Part shown: in pieces, positions 24,883 through 37,539 of the stretch
How positions within the stretch are numbered: position 1 is the stretch's first letter
Layout of the letters: each line of letters opens with the position of its first letter
Source of the DNA: Allomyces macrogynus ATCC 38327
Lineage: Eukaryota; Blastocladiomycota; Blastocladiomycetes; Blastocladiales; Blastocladiaceae
Direction of reading: 5' to 3'
DNA length: 64,000 nt
NCBI GenBank assembly: GCA_000151295.1
Contig: GG745374.1
Span: 278,880 to 342,879 of the forward strand
The notes under the pieces: generated by a model
Database searches by the model: none
What the model was told of the DNA's origin: nothing
What the model saw: only the letters and a program-made list of their open reading frames with translations
Translations under genes and position numbers: made by a program

Positions 24883-27800
24883 ATGCGGTCGCTCACTCTT
24901 TTGCGCGAAGCGTGGGCCTCGCTGCCGGGCACTGCTCTTGCCGTCGCACACGATGCGGCCAGCCACCGCGCCTTTGCTGCCATGGACGCGGGCGGCTTCC
25001 TCGAAGTCATCGAGATTGCCGAAAATGGAGTATGAATCATGATCGACCTTGTCCACCCGCGTGGTGTCATGCTGATCGTCGTCAACTTGCGCTCCAGGAC
25101 TTGTCCCCCGTGGGCGCGCTCGACCAAGTTCCTAACGGCAAGCTCACGTCCTTCACCTACCTCGCCGAAGATGACGTGCTGGTCCTCTCCTTTGCCAGCG
25201 GCGAGCTCGTGCGTCTCGCTGCCGACGGCACGCCCTCCCCCGTTGGCACCGTTGACGGCGGTGTCCTGGCCATGGCGTGGGCGCCCGACGAGGAGCTCGT
25301 CGTGCTCGTGACGGGTTTGGGGCGGTACATGGTCATGACCAAGGACTTTGATGCGCTGCACGAGGCGCCCATTGAGACCGACGCGCACGGCGACCAAGTG
25401 CCTGTCTCGGTCGGGTGGGGGCGCAAGGAGACGCAGTTCCATGGCTCGGCAGGCAAGCAAGCTGCGCTCGCCAAGGACCCGTCAACGGCGCGGCAGTCGC
25501 CCGACGACGACCAGGCGCCGCGAATCACCTGGACGGGCGACGGCGCGCAGTTTGCGATCTCGTCGGTCGATGCAGCCGCCGTGGCCAAGCGCACAATCCG
25601 CGTCTACGCGCGCGACGGCGCGCTCCAGTCAACGTCGGAACTCGTCGACCAGCTCGAACATGTTCTTGCGTGGCGGCCTGTCGGGAACTTGATTGTCTCG
25701 TCGCAGCGGCTGCCTAACAAGCACCAGATTGTGTTTTTCGAGCCGAATGGCCTCCGGCACGGCGAGTTTGCGCTACGCCCAACGTGCCCGGCGACAAAGG
25801 AGGGCCACATCACGCTGCGCGAGCTCGCATGGAACATGGACTCGACAGTGTTGCTCGTCTGGGCCGAGCACACGGGCATGCCGCACCCGCACCACACGCT
25901 GCAGCTCTGGACCATGAACAACTACCACTGGTACCTGAAGCAGTGCATTGAGCTGCCCGTCGTGACCTCCGCTTCGTGGGACGCAGCCAGTCCGCTGACG
26001 CTCCACGTCACGACCAACGACGCCTACCTGCACTACGAGTGGGCGTGGGAGGTGTTCCGGTCGCCCGTCACGCACGTGGCACATGCCGCGTCGGTGGCCG
26101 TGATTGATGGGTCGGCCGTCCTGCACACGCCGTTCAAGATCATGAACGTGCCGCCACCGTACTCAGCGTCGCGGCTGGCCGTCGACTGGCCCGTTAAGTC
26201 GGTCGCGTTCTGCCAGCACTCAGACCATCTCGAGCGGGTCGCGCTGTTGTCGGGGTGGAACGGGTGCCATCTCGAGATTTTCGATCCCAAGACGGCGCGG
26301 GCCAACGCGTTCCAGCAAACTGGGACGGTCGAGTACGTGCTCTCATCTTGCAGGGACAGAGTTTGCCGAAATGTGATCATTCTCACTTGCCCCCCGTTCA
26401 TAGCGTCGATTTGGACAACGCCCACCTGCGCCAGCTGCACTTCATCGACGCGCACGCGCTGCTTGCGCTCGCCTACGACCCGATCGGCCACGTCGACAAG
26501 CTCGTGCGGATCGAGCTCGACCCGACGACCTTGACCGCGACTGAAGTCTCCGAGACCCTGCTCGACTTCCCGTGCTACCGCCTGTGCACGGGCCGCGGCC
26601 GCGTCTTCCTCGAAACCGTCGACGGCACCGTCTATGCGGCGCACTTTGACGCCAACACCGACGAGTACCGGCTCGACCGGTTTGTCGATTTCTTGACCCC
26701 GTGCGCGTGGATGGCCGTGGTCGCGTCCGACACGGACGATTCGGAAGTGCAGGTCGTCGGGCTCACGGCGCGGTCCAAGCTCTACGCGGGCGACACGACG
26801 CTCTCGGTCGAGTGCCAGTCGTTCCTCGTGCACGCGCAGTTTCTGATTTTCACGACTCTCAGCCACACGGCGCATTTCGTGCCCGTGCGCGCGGTCCTGG
26901 ACGGGAAACTCCCGCCGAACGTGGAGACGCGCGCGGTCGAGCGCGGCGCGCAAATCGTGACGGCGCACCCGTTCGGGACGGGGTTGGTTCTGCAAATGCC
27001 TCGCGGCAACCTCGAAACGATCCATCCGCGCCCGCTGGTGCTGCGGACGCTGGCGGCCGACGTGGCGGCCGGTGCCTGGCGCGCGGCGTTTGTCAAGTGC
27101 CGACAGCACCGGATCGAGTTCAATGTGCTCGTGGACCTGGATATGCCGCGGTTCATGCAGGCCGTGCCCGAAGTGATCAAGCAGTTGAATTCGGTCGAGT
27201 ACCTGAACCTGCTCCTGTCATCGCTCAAGCGCGACGATATCATCGAGACGACGTACACGGCGCTTGAGTCCGCGACGCGGCACAAGCAATCTGAGTCCGA
27301 CAAGGCCGGGAAAGTGAACCGGATCTGCGACGCTGTGCGCACTGAGCTCGAGCAGGACGGGGCGCGTTACCCGCTGGCGACATGGATTTCGAGCATTGTC
27401 ACCACGCACAGCAAGAAGACGCCGCCGCACGTCGAGGAAGCCTTGACGCTGATCAAGCAGCTGTCGGTGACGCACGCTGATGTGGCCGACAAGGCGCTCA
27501 AGTACACGATTTTCCTGGTGAACGTCGACACGCTCTACAATGTCGCCCTCGGGATGTACGACTTTGCGCTGGTGCTCATGGTCGCGCAACAGTCACACAA
27601 GGACCCGCGCGAGTACCTGGCGTTCCTCGGGGAACTCAAGCAGTTGCCCGACGCGTATCGCAAGTATAAGATCGACACGCACCTCGAACGGTTCCCGCGC
27701 GCGTTTGCGCACTTGCTCGATGCCGGCGACGCGTACTTTGCCGAAGCGATCGCGTTCATGCAGCGGCACGGGCTCTACGCGCAGGCGATCAAGTACTACT

Positions 27801-29071
27801 CGGCGCGGCCCGACTGCGACGACCAGCGCCGGTACGTGCTGGGCCTGTACGGACAGCACTTGCGCGACGTCGGCGAGTATGCGGATGCAGGGATCACGTT
27901 TGAGCTTGGTGGGCATTACGATAAGGCGCGTGAGGCGTACTTGAAGGCCGGCCTGTGGCGCAGCGTGTTTTTGGTCGTCGAGAAGGCGGCGGTCGAGAAT
28001 AGAGACGAGATTGACCGCGCGCGGCTCGCGTACGACGTGGCCGCGGTCTTGCACGACCGCACGGAGCACCGCGATGCGGCGCAGGTCTTGCTCGAGTATG
28101 CGGGCGATATCGAGGGCGCGATGAACGAGCTTGTAATGGGGCAGGCGTGGGACGAGGCGACGCGCACGGTTCGTATCTCAATTGTTGCAACTCATTTTTC
28201 GTGAGCGGTGCTGACCGAACTCCTCGGCTCTTGTAGGCCCAGCTGCACAACCGCGCCGACTTGATCGAAACGCACATTCGCCCGGGCGTGGAAGAGGCGT
28301 CGCGTACGATGCTCACGCACCTGGCCGAGTTCCGCACAGACCTCGACCAACGCGTGTACCGATTGGTTGAGTGCCGCCATGAAAAGGCGGCCAAGCTCGC
28401 GGCGCTCGAGTTGGCCGAGTACGACCCGGCGCTCAACAATATCGACCTGATGAGCGATACGACGTCGATGATGTCGACGTTCACAGGCCTGACGCTCGCG
28501 ACCATGACGGCGAGTGTAACGAGCAGTCGTGCAAGTGGACGGAGGTGCGTTTTTTCCGTGCGACCCATATCGACTCTCCTCGTTTCTGACCGCTGCCCGT
28601 GACAATAGCAAAACCGGCAAGCAAAAGCGCAAGGCCGAGCGCAAGCGCCACGCCGGCAAAAAGGGCAGCATCTTCGAGGAAGAGTACCTGATCGACTCGG
28701 CGCGGCGAATCATGGACCGTGCCATCGATGCGCGGCGCGACGTGCACGCCCTGCTCATTGCGCAAGTGCGGTTCGGTTTCCTCGACGCGGCGCAGGTCGT
28801 GCAGGCCGCCTATGCCGACTTGCTCGCGCACTTCCGCGCGCAGTTTGACACATTGTTCACGCCGCCGCCCGTCCACCCGATGCAACTCGTCGTCGACAAG
28901 TTCCGGCTCCAGCAGGAGATGGGCATGTCGCCGGAACAGGCCGAGGCGCACCTGAATGCGCAGCAAGGGGTGCCGGTGAGCGAAGGCGGGCGCGCGGTCG
29001 CGAGCCCTGGGCCGCCCAAGGTGCCCGAGGATAAGGAGTGGAAGCTGGCGATTTTGAATGCGGCGCCGTGA
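24883..29071 (+). CDS. ELP1: Elongator complex protein 1 (ELP1/IKI3/IKAP)
   Basis: Scaffold subunit of Elongator, which modifies wobble uridines (mcm5/ncm5) of tRNAs in the cytoplasm. Exons: 24883-25029, 25098-26332, 26404-28168, 28237-28544, 28609-29071, giving ~1305 aa (human 1332). Introns are 68, 71, 68 and 64 nt. The start at 24883 (MRSLTLLREAW) aligns with the family's MRNLKL start; upstream in-frame codons do not. The N-terminal WD40 propellers contain GWGRKETQFHGSAGK and NNYHWYLKQ, both ELP1 hallmarks. The C-terminal TPR-like half has KRDDIIETTYTALE and YARQ-like helical repeats. The last exon starts within a basic stretch (KTGKQKRKAERKRHAGKKG), corresponding to the conserved basic tRNA-binding segment before the dimerisation helices. 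The phase-2 joins at 26332/26404 and 28544/28609 restore conserved residues. Confidence 0.93.
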
Positions 29072-29527
29072 TGGGTGATGGGTGGGGAGTGGTGAGGAGC
29101 GGGGTGTGTTTTTGTGTGGTTTTGGACGATCGGCGCCGTGCTCCTTGGTTCCTGCTTCGTCTGGGGTTAGATTTAAGTTGCTATTGCAAATTGCTCACCT
29201 CGGTATCGGACATGCTCTCTTGCGCGCTGGGCATCATTTTCTTGCCCATTGAGCAAGCCGAGGTCTTCACCAGCGTCGCCATAGCGACGTCGTGTTTGAC
29301 TGGCGTGCTGAACGGTCAGTGTTCACCTGGTGCGCTCCTGTGTTCGCCAGGTGCGTTCCTGTATTCGACAAGTGCAGTGGGGTCGAAAACCTAAGCTACG
29401 GTGGTAGCGGACCGAGTCAAACACACGTGATCCTTTCAAAACCTGGCTTTCGCCTTTGCCGCTCGCAACTTGGCAACGCTGTCAAACCTCCTTTTGTGCT
29501 CCTTCTTCCCGCCAAAGAACCTGCAAA
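29072..29527. other. Intergenic between ELP1 and eL43 gene
   Basis: 456 bp with the ELP1 3' end, a T-rich stretch around 29100-29230, and a pyrimidine-rich leader (29440-29510) just before the proposed eL43 ATG, as expected for a ribosomal protein gene. No other gene seen. Confidence 0.4.
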
Positions 29528-30470
29528 ATGGCAAGTTGCTGCCCGACCCCCACCGACCGACATTGCGACCACCGCATCACCACCACACCACCACCGCCAG
29601 GACCGCAAAATCCGCCATTCCGTCGCGACAACGACGACCACGCTGCCGCGCCAGCAGTTCCGCTGATAACGACCGCCGCGACGACGAATTTGTGGCCGCA
29701 ACGGGTTCATGCCGGGGGGTCGTCACGCCGGTCCATCCGTTTCGACGCACCGCGACTTTGCGCATCGCGACCGTTACGGCCGCTCCCCAGCGTAGCGGGC
29801 CGCTTGCTGGATTGATTGCCCCACGCTGAACCCTCCGGCTGAACCCGTCGCGTCGGCGGCATTTTTGCGTGCGGCATCCCGCGTGCTGCACCCGTTGCGA
29901 TCTCGCTTGCTGCGCGTTTGCTGCTATGTTGCCACCATGATCAGAGTTGCGGGAGGCAGACGATTGCACGCGCGGATTGGCGGTTCTGCGTGCTCGCGGG
30001 CGGTTTCGCTCATTGATGGTGGTGGAGTGGTCGCTGCTGTCATGGCTGCATTCCTTTCCCCCAGAACCGACGATTAACGCTTTCCTGCGGTTCTGCTCGT
30101 TAATTTGTGCGGCGAATAGGCCAAGCGCACCAAGAAGGTTGGCATCGTCGGCAAGTACGGTACGCGTTACGGCGCGACGCTGCGTAAGCAGATCAAGAAG
30201 ATGGAAATCACGCAGCACGCCAAGTACACGTGCTCGTTCTGCGGCAAGGACTCGGTCAAGCGCACCGCGGTCGGCATCTGGCACTGCAAGGGCTGCAAGA
30301 AGACCATGGCCGGTGGCGCGTGGACGGTTGGGTGCGTAAATTCGTGGCTTCGGACGAGGTGTTTGTTTGAGTGGACAGGATCTGACCATGTGCATCGCAT
30401 TGATAGCACCACGGCCGCCGCCACGGTCCGCTCGACGGTCCGTCGTCTTCGTGAGCTCGCCGAGTCGTAA
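29528..30470 (+). CDS. RPL43: 60S ribosomal protein L43 (eL43 / L37Ae)
   Basis: Zinc-ribbon protein of the large ribosomal subunit. Exons 30120-30331 and 30407-30470 are secure: [18 protein letters not shown], the zinc ribbon CSFCGK...[14 protein letters not shown], then [19 protein letters not shown]; the 75-nt intron is phase 2 with donor gtgcgt. The body starts exactly at codon 2 (GCC after a tag acceptor at 30117-30119), so exon 1 should end with ATG. The proposed ATG is 29528-29530 (caaaATG), followed by gcaagt, a consensus GC-AG donor, which implies a 589-nt first intron. The alternative is ATG at 30016-30018 with a weak gtggtg donor. Total 92 aa either way. An intron immediately after ATG is known for fungal RPL43 genes. 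Confidence 0.82.
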
Positions 30471-31822
30471 ATGGCGACCGGTCGACGTTCAATACAGTTT
30501 TCGCTTTCGAGTGATTCCGAATCCGTGACAATCTGAGGGAACATCATATCCTTGGGGGACTTGGAGAATCTGGAACGCGTTCTCGTCAGCATGTCGTCGT
30601 TTCGCTTCCATTCTTTCAATGCGTCCGCTGTCAGTTCCCATGTGCTTGGTGCCTGCTGGCGCTTCAACTTGTCTGCAAAATCACACCAAAAACGGTCGAT
30701 CACCGTGCTGGTGCACTGCGATGCGTTGCTTGTCTGCTCAACAATCCTCGAAGTGAAATGAGTCGCTCACGCAGCGCGCTTTGTCAAACGATAGATAGCG
30801 CTCAAGGAGAAATCTAAATGTGAAAAGAAAAACACCAGAGGTGGACTGAAGGACTCAGCGTTCACAACAACATGCTCCTCCTGCTACCATTGTCTGCCAG
30901 CCATGCGCTCATGGCGCTCTGCGACTTGCTGTTGACAATGTGCAGAGCAAGGGCGACATTCTTTTCTGGCGCGTGTACAATGAGGAACAGGAGGAGAGCA
31001 CGTCCAAGCAGGAGAACACGTCCAAATTGACAGAAATGGGCGATGAAAAACAGGCGCATCTGAACCAATGCCATAATGGCACAGTTAGCTGAGATCTCAA
31101 TATTGGTGATGGGAATAGAGGTGGTCACAATCAAGCATCCAGTCTATCCTAGCTGTGGCTGCTTGTGTTGTCACTTGTTGTTGTGATCTTTGTTGTCCTT
31201 GCTTTGGTGTCCATGCATTGATGATAATGATGTGATCACTTGTTGCAGCTGCAACTGTCACACCAAGAATTGCAGTCTATGTTGCAAATCTCTGCTGCAA
31301 CATGTGCACAATGCAGACTGTTGTTCCCCTGCATGAACCTGGCCACCCAGCCTGCACTGAATAATAACAAGTGCCTTTTTGAGTGGCATCAGACAGACTG
31401 CCAAGGAGAAATGGCTGTGCACAAGCACAAACGAATTGTTGGAGAGTGTCTGTGTAATTGTGCACAGCATGTGGCAGGTCAGGGGTCAAGGCATTGTTGT
31501 CATACATCAGTGCAAGCTTACCTTTGCCACTCCCAGCTTCAATGGACTGGACGCATTTTTGTTTTCCTTTTGTTGGCATCCACCAGCCCTCTGCTTGACC
31601 ACATGCAGATCAGCTGCACTTGATGCACTGAGTGACATGCTGACTGACTTCTGTGGCCAATTCTCACAGTCACTTTTGATTCAGCCCACCACACACAAAA
31701 GACTGTGCAAACTGCCCAGCACCAACCTCAAAGCAAGTCTTGCCAGCCTGACAACAACTGAACTTCATTGTTGAAGAGCTCAAACCACACCACCACATCC
31801 TCTTGGCCCTGCCTGCCAAAAT
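30471..31822. other. CpG-poor region with no intact gene
   Basis: About 30480-30800 is the 3' flank of eL43. From ~30830 the sequence loses CpG and gains TpG/CpA; for example, 31261-31380 has essentially no CpG. Short frames (31240-31623 and others) are rich in Cys/His/Gln because of this composition and have no family match. The right part (31700-31822) probably belongs to the decayed 5' end of the family A relic: an LPAK-like stretch is visible at ~31808-31822 and is broken by a frameshift. Confidence 0.4.
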
Positions 31823-33783
31823 TTGATCGAAATAGCACTCTACATCCTCCATCCCAACAGTTGCATGGGTACCTGTGTATCAATTGCACCAAGAGGTCAC
31901 AATGCAGTCCCTCTGCCCACAACTTTGCTCTTTGCACTTCAAAATGCATGCCACACGTTGCATGCAGTTGCTGAAGCCATGCTACATTGGCATATTGACA
32001 TGGCATTGTTGATCAAGACTGATGAGCATGGCGCCCAGGGTGTCAAACTGGCAGGCTGGGTGGATCTCATCCTTGAAACGCCTGGACGATGCGTTGTGCA
32101 GAAGGACTTGCTGCTTGATCTGGTTGCACAAACGCCATCAAATCCTTGGGATCTGCATGTGGCAATGCTGCCACCCTCCATCTATGCCCTCTACTATGTA
32201 GGGGGCCAGCACAAGCAGTACCATTGTGTCATCCTGGACAGAATTTCGTCATTATTCTTGGGCGAGCAGATGTGTAAGTCAACACTGGCTGATGCAATTG
32301 AAATTCCTGCTGCACTTGCTTGTGCAGTTGCATGGTTTCCACGTCTGGCTCGTATTCATATCCAGGAGTCACTCCCTGCAAGCACGTTTGCCGATATGGC
32401 CATGCGGCTAGGCGCGAATCTCATGGCGATTGGAGTCAAGGTTGTGTGTGATGGCTGAGGAAATTGCACACCAGATTGACCTGCCACGGCTCCACCACCT
32501 GGAAACAAATGTGGGCACCAAGCTGATTTGCACAATGCTGCCATTTCTGCGTCTGTGGCGTCTGTGCATCAATGCACCCTTGATCCATGTTTCGTATGCA
32601 CATTGCACACGCAGTAGCAACACTGCGCCAGTTTGAGATTGAAGGTACTATAGTTGACCTTCCCATGGCTGCACGCTGCGTTGCTTCATGGCTAATGTTA
32701 CACGAGATCAATGGTAGGACCATGTACCAGGCTGTCATCATGGCCACAGTGGGACTGGCGCCTGACATGCGTTTGCCCTATGCTGCTGCCAGGACCATGC
32801 TGCCAGAGATCATGCCTGCGCTGCAGAACATGGTCTATGAGCATCACAATGCCCAATGCTCGCCTGCACCAGTGCTTCCAATGTGTCTGCTGTACCTGTC
32901 AATGCTCATACTTTGGGACGCGCCTATCCCAGTCTCGGTTATACCGCCTACACATCATCCAGGCGTCGTTCAATACTTTAATGCAATAGTGCTGCCAAAG
33001 TTGTGGAAGATTGGAATTGATGAACGCATGCTCCTGCACCTTGCCCCTGCCTGGAGTGCGCCTGTGCTTGAGCAGCTCTTGATCTGCATCATCGACAATT
33101 GGGAACCCGTCGTCATCAGTTATATCGCCTGGCCGTCCGTGTCAAGCATCATGACCCCAATGGACGATATTCTCACTGTTGGAATCTGTGGCGCTGCTTT
33201 TGACGCGCTCCCGCGGCTCAAGACCTTGCAATTGTATCAACGCATCAATTGGGTTGACGGAAAAGCGCCCATCCTCCCATTTCTGAAGTCACTGACTGCC
33301 AAGTCAGCGACCATTGTGACCCTAGATCCTCCTATTCTGGTCTTGTTCACGTCGACCAGCATCAGTTCTGCTTTCGCCACCATCCCATCCAGTGTGCAGT
33401 GCGTATGGTCGGGGACTGCCACAGTGGCGGTTGTTGAGCGATTGGCGCGGTTGCCTGCTGTGTGGTCTGTCTGGTTCAGCGACATTCGGCTGAACAGCGC
33501 GTACAGCACACTCCAGACCCTGCGCCCTGCTTTCTCGCTCGAGTACACGCCTGGGCATGGCATTTGGACGGCGCTGCCAAAGACTTGGTTTTGGTATCCC
33601 ATTGCGCACCAGCTGGCTGTGCACATGGTGCGCATTGACAGTGTGTCTGAGGCTAAGCGCGAAATTGGCGCTGTCGCCATCTGGTGGCGCGATTTTTCCG
33701 ACCTTTGGCTGACGGAAGGGGAGGACATGAGGGCTGCCGGACCACTATGGTTTCTCATCTTGATCATAAGCCAAGGGCGCTGA
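31823..33783 (+). pseudogene. Decayed F-box/LRR-like gene, family A (relative of the gene at 43518-45899)
   Basis: Collinear match to the intact gene at 43518-45899, but split over three frames: 31823-~32450 (frame 2), ~32450-~32585 (frame 3), ~32587-33783 (frame 1). Matching pairs in order are PTTLLFALQNACHTLHAV / ATTLVALRRTCRTMQAVV; MLHWHIDM / VLHWHLDV; VDLPMAARCV / IDLPAVAHCV; YQAVIMATVGLAP / FQTVIMAAAGPAP; MLILWDAPIP / KIILWDAELP; INWVDGKAPILP / VEWVDGRAPVLP; FSLEYTPGHGIWTALP / FTLEYAPRRAIWSVLP; REIGAVAIWWR / REISAVAAWWR. The frames abut without intron-sized gaps. The F-box start (LPAK..) just upstream is also frame-broken. Composition is CpG-depleted. No product is expected. Confidence 0.75.
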
Positions 33784-34604
33784 TGTGGCGGTTGATGCCA
33801 AGACATTTGGTGGGTTGCACGTTGAAGGTCATGCTGACGTCAAAATCATTGATGGAGTGGCTTGTTTTCATCCGATGCGTTGGCTGAGGATGCTGGCGCA
33901 ACGGATGCGGTTGACACCTTTGATAATGTGTCCTTTGGCAGTATCACAGACGTGGAAATGGTTGAAGGAGAAGCTCATATTGCAACTGCTGTGTAGGGGA
34001 CCACAAAACCTCCTCTTCTTTGTCAACCCGTTGTGGTGTTGTTCTTTTCGTGTTTCATTGTCATTGGAGCGTGCTTGCTTGCAAAGTATCATTACGTCAT
34101 TGGGAACTTCCTGTGTATGAGGAGATTGAGAAGTCAGTGTTGCAGATCATTTGTTGAAGAACACTGAAAAGCAACCAGCGAGAGAATCTGTTTTCAAGTC
34201 TGAATTGACTGCCAGCTTTGGAACAGAACAAAAGGACTTCTTTGTTACGCATTTCGTGTGGAAATCCGCTGGTCGTTGTTTCAAATAGCATGTACATCAG
34301 TGGTGAGGAGCCAGTTCTTGCCATGAAACACAGTTCCTGCTGAAGCACAGCCAACTATCCCTCAGGCGTGCGCTCATGATTATCGACAGGAGAAGCAGAT
34401 TGCAGAGCAGGCAAACTGCAAATTGAGTAGACATTCAGCCAGTCCAGCTGGAAGTGATGAATGGTCTTGCATTGCTTCATGTCACTTTCCATTGGCTCCC
34501 TTCCTTGCCACAACACACAAGGACCATGCAGCAGCATGGAGCCTGCAAGACGCGTTGCTCATGACTGAACATCTCCTCTCTCTCAAACCACCACCATCAC
34601 CACC
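33784..34604. other. Intergenic, CpG-poor, no gene seen
   Basis: Spacer between the family A relic and the first family B relic. AT-rich in places (34000-34200). Small frames only, no motifs. Confidence 0.4.
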
Positions 34605-36995
34605 GTGGAGGGCGCGCTCCTGCAGCAAACCTGCCCGCTCATGCCGCAGAGTATTTCCAGCACCAATTCAACTGTTCACGCCAGCATGAGCAGTCTCGCC
34701 GCCTTGTCTTCCCTGCCCATCAAGCTGCTGCAAAGATTGTGCAGTGCATTGTGCTCCAGGGCGCAGCATTCTCGTCAACGTGTGCCTCTGTCTGCCAGGA
34801 CGGAAGTACAATGGATTTGCGACAACTACGTGTCCATTGCTCGTGCGCATGCACCTGGCGCTCTGCCAGGCCAACTGCATGTGGCAGCATGCTATTGACT
34901 GAGTGCGAATCTGGAATGTCGATGAAATGCTGTGCTCTCCGGACTGGCACCGCATGCAACCTGCCCAACCTGGTTACCGTTTGTCATGGATGCTTGGTCC
35001 AGAAAGTGTCAGCTGGCGCTGGCGCCATTGAGTCTGCTGGAAATGGCCCAGGTAACTCTGGCCTGCTCGTTGGCTACCGAGTGAAAGGTGATCGCTGTTT
35101 TGGCAGCACTGGCTTGAAACATTGGAGAGCCAGTACTTTGTGGGTATCCCCGCCCAGTCTTGCGTGTTGGCCATGGATTTCTTTGCCAAGTTGATCTTGG
35201 CGCAGTTTCCACACTTGATTTGCCTCAACCTCCAAGTTGTCACACTTCCAGTGACATTGATTGCTGCAGTTGCTGCTTGATTGTGACCATGTGGGGGATG
35301 GGACAATGTGGCTGTGACGCTTGTTTTCCTGCACTTGCTCTGTTTGAACCTGTCGATTTGGCCACGTCCAATGACCAGTTACTACGTGGACGGCAGTGCG
35401 ATCCAGTCGCTGTTTGGTGTGCCGCTCCTTCAGCAGCTTTGTGTTGACGCTCTGCGCTTTCATCCAGATTTTGTCCGTCCGCCACCACCTTGCCCATCTC
35501 GCCAGCACGCTACAGCATCTCGACTTGATGGAGATCACAAACACCATGACAATTGACTATGTCGTGTCACTGGCGCATGATATCTTGTGGCCAGCTCTCC
35601 ACCAAGTGACTGGGACTGTTGCATTCCACCTTGACATGGCCTGCGCCCAAATGGCCCAAGACCATTTGATGGCCGCTCTTTGTCATCTTCTCTTTAATAA
35701 CAATAACCGTTGCCGCCAGCGCCACCTCAGCGCTTCCATCCTTGCAAAAGACGACCCAGGCGCGCAGCTGCCATGGGAATTGCTTGCTATGCTGCAGCTG
35801 ACCTTGGCCAAGCCAAATGATGTCGATATGACCAAGTTCTTTCTCTTGGCCCTTGCTGCAGCAGCCCCCACAGCTTGCTCAGCTTGTCCTCCGGGTTCGG
35901 CCGTATTTCAACTTGTCAACTCAGTCTGGTGGAGTTGGCCAACCACTTGCATTTCCCACGCTCCTGGACCTCAACATGGATTCTGTGGACAGTTTCACCC
36001 TGTTGACGGCGTTTGACGCACCAATGCTTGCCTGGCTCACCTTCGAGGGTATGTAAGTGCCCGATTTGGGCGTGTGGCCCATGCTCTTCTATGTTAAGCT
36101 CTCCTGCATGGGTGGCAGCACGTTCATCAATGGCGTGGCCCTTGACAAGCTGCCACAGCTCACAAAACTGCATCTTTTGGCTATTTCCCAATGGACTGGC
36201 GCAGCTCCGCTCCCTCACGCAGGTTATTGAGATCAATGTCTCAGTCAATAATCTTGCCATCTTCTTGTCTCTCGCGCTGCCCAATCTGCATACTCTGACT
36301 GTGGAGGCAACTTGTGGCGACCACCAGCTGCAGTCAGTGTCCATGTCGCCCGCCCATCTGCGCCGTGTCATGACATACTATGTCCACCCAGTCTTGCTTG
36401 CGGAACTCGTGCATTGGCTGGCGCTCAAGACGCTCACATCCAATGCCCTGCCCCTGGGCTGCAACAAGCTGTACGTGCTGCAGCTCAAGCTTGAGTATGT
36501 GCCCAATAACGCCATCTGGCGGCTGCTCAAGCGCATGTGGCTTGTGCTGCATCTCGGGCCATGTCATTGTGCACATTGTCACTGCTGATTCTCCAGACAC
36601 CGCCGTGCGCAACATGTGCACCATGATCATTCAGCCCACTGGGCTCGAAACAAGTGCAGATGGCATGCACGAGATTGACGAAGATGAAGACGACAGCATG
36701 GTCAAGTTTTTGGCGACAGATCTCCACCAAGATTGGGGCGGGTACAGCGGCGACAGTGGTGAGGACCTGACTGCCCGTGCCTTTGCCAGTGCTGGTGTGA
36801 AGAGCTGCTCACGCGCTCACCGCAAAGGCAAGAAATGGTTGCATTCGCCACTTGTCGTTGACATGGACGTGATCGCACAAGCGTGACAAATCCTGCTGTG
36901 GTGGCAGATTGGATTCGTACGCAAGTCAAAGAACTGGACAAGGCGCATGTTGCGATTGGGGACGTTCATGTGGAGAAGTGCGTGATTCACGCCGT
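34605..36995 (+). pseudogene. Decayed F-box/LRR-like gene, family B copy 1
   Basis: First of three tandem relics. The head contains SSLPIKLLQRLC (F-box-like start) after CRRVFPAP/MPQSIS text that parallels copy 3. The middle contains LCLNLSIWP, VPLLQQLCVDALRFHPDF, then LAHLASTLQHLDL and VVSLAHDILWPAL, shared with copy 3. The tail contains SPAHLRRVMTYYVHPVLLAE, DTAVRNMCTMIIQPTGLET and an acidic DEDEDD stretch, ending in WIRTQVKELDKAHVAIGDV. These pieces lie in different frames with many stops between them. CpG is depleted. The LRR-like content (LRSLTQ, LPNLHTL) suggests the ancestral gene was an F-box/LRR adaptor. Confidence 0.65.
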
Positions 36996-37539
36996 GGGCA
37001 TTGATGTGCTGCACAGAAATGGATGGAGGTCGTTGTGGACAGAAAGGCGTGGCGAGAAAGGACGAATAGGGTTGAGACCACAAATAGCAAGATATCATTT
37101 ATTTTCCCCTCTTCACGGGCGCATGCAGAAGCCCCAATACAGGCAAGAGTCCATTGTAGGCCCAAACAATCATGTTGGTCTGTGGGTCGTGAGTGGCTGT
37201 CAGGCATGCATTCGCAAACAGTTGCAAAGCGAGCCGCAAACAAGAGCAAGGACGACTCTCGACTCTCGTCATCCAGTTGTCATGAATACATGCGTGTTGT
37301 AGCTCAGACATGATTCCCATCACACAAGTCTGGCACTGCAGACTTGCACTGGGTGCGCTGATGGTTCCTCAAAGGCTCAAAGGCAATGATGGAATGGCTC
37401 CACAATCATGACAAATGAGACAAATGCGGCAGAGGTGAGCAGAGCAGTCTGAACAAGACAAAGCATCAGAACTGATCACAACCTGGTCAAGCTTGTATCG
37501 TTTCACATCGGCCAATCATTCCAATTCTCAACCCACCAC
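36996..37539. other. Spacer between family B relics
   Basis: No gene seen. Mixed composition with low CpG; the 37320-37540 part probably contains the old 5' flank of copy 2. Confidence 0.35.

Noticed and set aside
26033..27109. 358-residue minus-strand frame
   Set aside because: Antisense to ELP1 exons 2-3, with no motifs of its own.
31240..31623. 127-residue Cys/His-rich frame, zinc-finger-like at first sight
   Set aside because: Cys and His come from TGC/CAC words produced by CpG loss; spacing fits no zinc-binding family.
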